Source: a virus. From it: a stretch of 32,491 nt of DNA. The stretch lies in IMG/VR virus record IMGVR_UViG_3300032246_001121, positions 1-32,491 of that record; one strand, written 5' to 3'. Below are positions 31,652-32,491 of the stretch, piece after piece. Position numbers and translations under genes: made by a program. The stretch's first letter is position 1. Each line of letters begins with the position of its first letter. The notes under the pieces are model-generated. The model worked only from the letters and a program-made list of their open reading frames with translations, was not told the origin of the DNA and searched no databases.

Positions 31652-32491
31652 TTGGCTACTGACATTCCACCTATTCTCATTGAGTTTCAGGGTGACATTA
31701 AAGGTATCAAAGAGGCACTTGTTAAAGTGCAGGGCGAGTTAGAAAAATTTGATAAGCATACTAAAAAGGCTGGGGATTCTTCTAAGGATTTGTCGGCCAA
31801 GACTGTTGCGGCTGGCGCGGTTATGGCGAGTGTTTTTCAAAAGGTTGCTGGCGAGGCATTAAAGTTTGCTAAAGAAACTGTTGGTGCTTTTAGTGAAGTG
31901 TCTGGCGAGGTTCGTAAACTTCAACGCAACATTGGTGGTACGGCTGAGGATGTTTCTCGTTTGCGTTTTGCTGGCGAGGAATTGGGTGTCACAAGTACGA
32001 AAATGGGCATGGGCTTTAAGATGCTCTCTACTCATTTGGCGAAGAATGATGAAGTCGCTAAACAATTAGGTATTAGTTATCGTGACCAACATGGTCAGTT
32101 ACTTCCTATGACTGATATTGTGGCTAACCTTTCTGACAGGTTCAGCAATATGCCAGCAGGTGTTAATCGTACTGCGTTGGCTGTTGCCGCTTTTGGCCGT
32201 AGCGGTTTAGATATGTTACCTATTTTGACTAAGGGTAAAGATGGTCTAAAAGAGTTGTATGACGAGTCGGACAAACTTGGCTTAACAATGTCTGGTAAAG
32301 ATTTAGAGGCCGCTAAAAAATTCACATTGCAACAGCGTTATTTACACGCGGCTGTGCAGGGCGCGCAAGTTGCTATCGGTAGGGCGTTGATGCCTACGCT
32401 GATTCGTATGGCTGATTACATTAAAGAAAATGTTGTGCCGTGGATTCAACAGTTTGTTAATGGTTTGACTGGTAAAGATAGTTTGGGTGGC
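31652..32491 (+). CDS. Tape measure protein, N-terminal part
   Basis: From TTG 31652 (GGAG five bases upstream) the frame is open for 280 codons to the window edge. The product starts ATDIPPILIEFQGDIKGIKE and continues with a charged helix (LVKVQGELEKFDKHTKKAGD), then the phage tape-measure pattern VRKLQRNIGGTAEDVSRLRF, EELGVTSTKMGMGFKMLSTH, LPMTDIVANLSDRFSNMPAG and RTALAVAAFGRSGLDMLPIL. These match the TP901-type tape-measure domain (GxSAxDVSRLRF...FGRSGxxLLPLL). It sets tail length. The 3' part lies outside the window. Confidence 0.9.
   Translation, partial: MATDIPPILIEFQGDIKGIKEALVKVQGELEKFDKHTKKAGDSSKDLSAKTVAAGAVMASVFQKVAGEALKFAKETVGAFSEVSGEVRKLQRNIGGTAEDVSRLRFAGEELGVTSTKMGMGFKMLSTHLAKNDEVAKQLGISYRDQHGQLLPMTDIVANLSDRFSNMPAGVNRTALAVAAFGRSGLDMLPILTKGKDGLKELYDESDKLGLTMSGKDLEAAKKFTLQQRYLHAAVQGAQVAIGRALMPTLIRMADYIKENVVPWIQQFVNGLTGKDSLGG

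Overview
The window is one stretch of a tailed double-stranded DNA phage (siphovirus type: HK97-fold head, lambda-like tail-tube and tape-measure module) that most likely infects an Actinobacterium. The host call rests on two WhiB-family proteins, an Lsr2-type DNA-binding domain, several operons that seem to start with leaderless mRNAs, and small-protein types that are common in actinophages. The moderate G+C content (not computed; roughly mid-40s percent by eye) argues against a high-GC soil host and suits low-GC freshwater or marine Actinobacteria; that last step is inference. I see no integrase, excisionase or cI-like repressor, and no DNA polymerase, primase or replicative helicase in this window.

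Layout. 1-3337 (+): end of the tail/fibre module, a lysis cassette (membrane coiled-coil protein, a 27-aa membrane microprotein, CHAP/NlpC-type endolysin, two-helix holin), a small HTH protein and a calcineurin-like metallophosphoesterase, closed by a 16-bp-stem bidirectional terminator. 3391-5947 (-): a tightly overlapping leftward operon of small proteins, including a WhiB protein and a DUF6378-like protein. 5948-6176: divergent promoter region. 6177-10017 (+): small early proteins, then a recombination module (Rad52-like annealing protein, winged-helix protein, coiled-coil protein, Cas4/RecB-like Fe-S nuclease) and a second WhiB. 10018-10384: gene-free, structured-looking DNA. 10505-11215 (+): four small early genes. 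11342-14300 (+): nucleic-acid metabolism (PAPS-reductase-like PP-loop protein, Hjc-like resolvase, HNH nuclease, SSB, Lsr2-like protein). 14407-16016 (+): more small early genes. 16113-32491 (+): late genes: terminase small and large subunits, portal, MuF-like protein, a block of fibre/decoration genes, protease-scaffold, major capsid protein, connectors, an independently transcribed moron gene, tail tube, tail-assembly chaperones with a -1 frameshift, and the start of the tape measure, which runs off the window. Since tail genes lie at both ends, the map is probably circularly permuted and only a minor-tail segment is missing.

Most notable signals. (1) A composite regulatory cassette occurs six times on both strands: a CCCTT-N7-AAGG-type dyad, an A-tract, a TTGCAT/TATACT-type promoter (18-bp spacer in five copies, 16 in the sixth) and, at about +5, a mini-hairpin whose stem differs between copies by compensatory changes while the 5-nt AGAGN loop is kept. 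(2) A different promoter style places a -10 box 5-7 nt before a start codon without Shine-Dalgarno sequence (leaderless transcripts). (3) The palindromes GATC, AGCT and CCGG seem to be completely absent (by-eye scan), and ACGT probably too. (4) Two families of tiny paralogous proteins are scattered over both early operons, and a GGTGCGTAATG-type stop/start junction recurs. (5) At least seven microgenes of 22-56 codons are supported by start/stop overlaps or abutting spacing, many with Cys/His zinc motifs.
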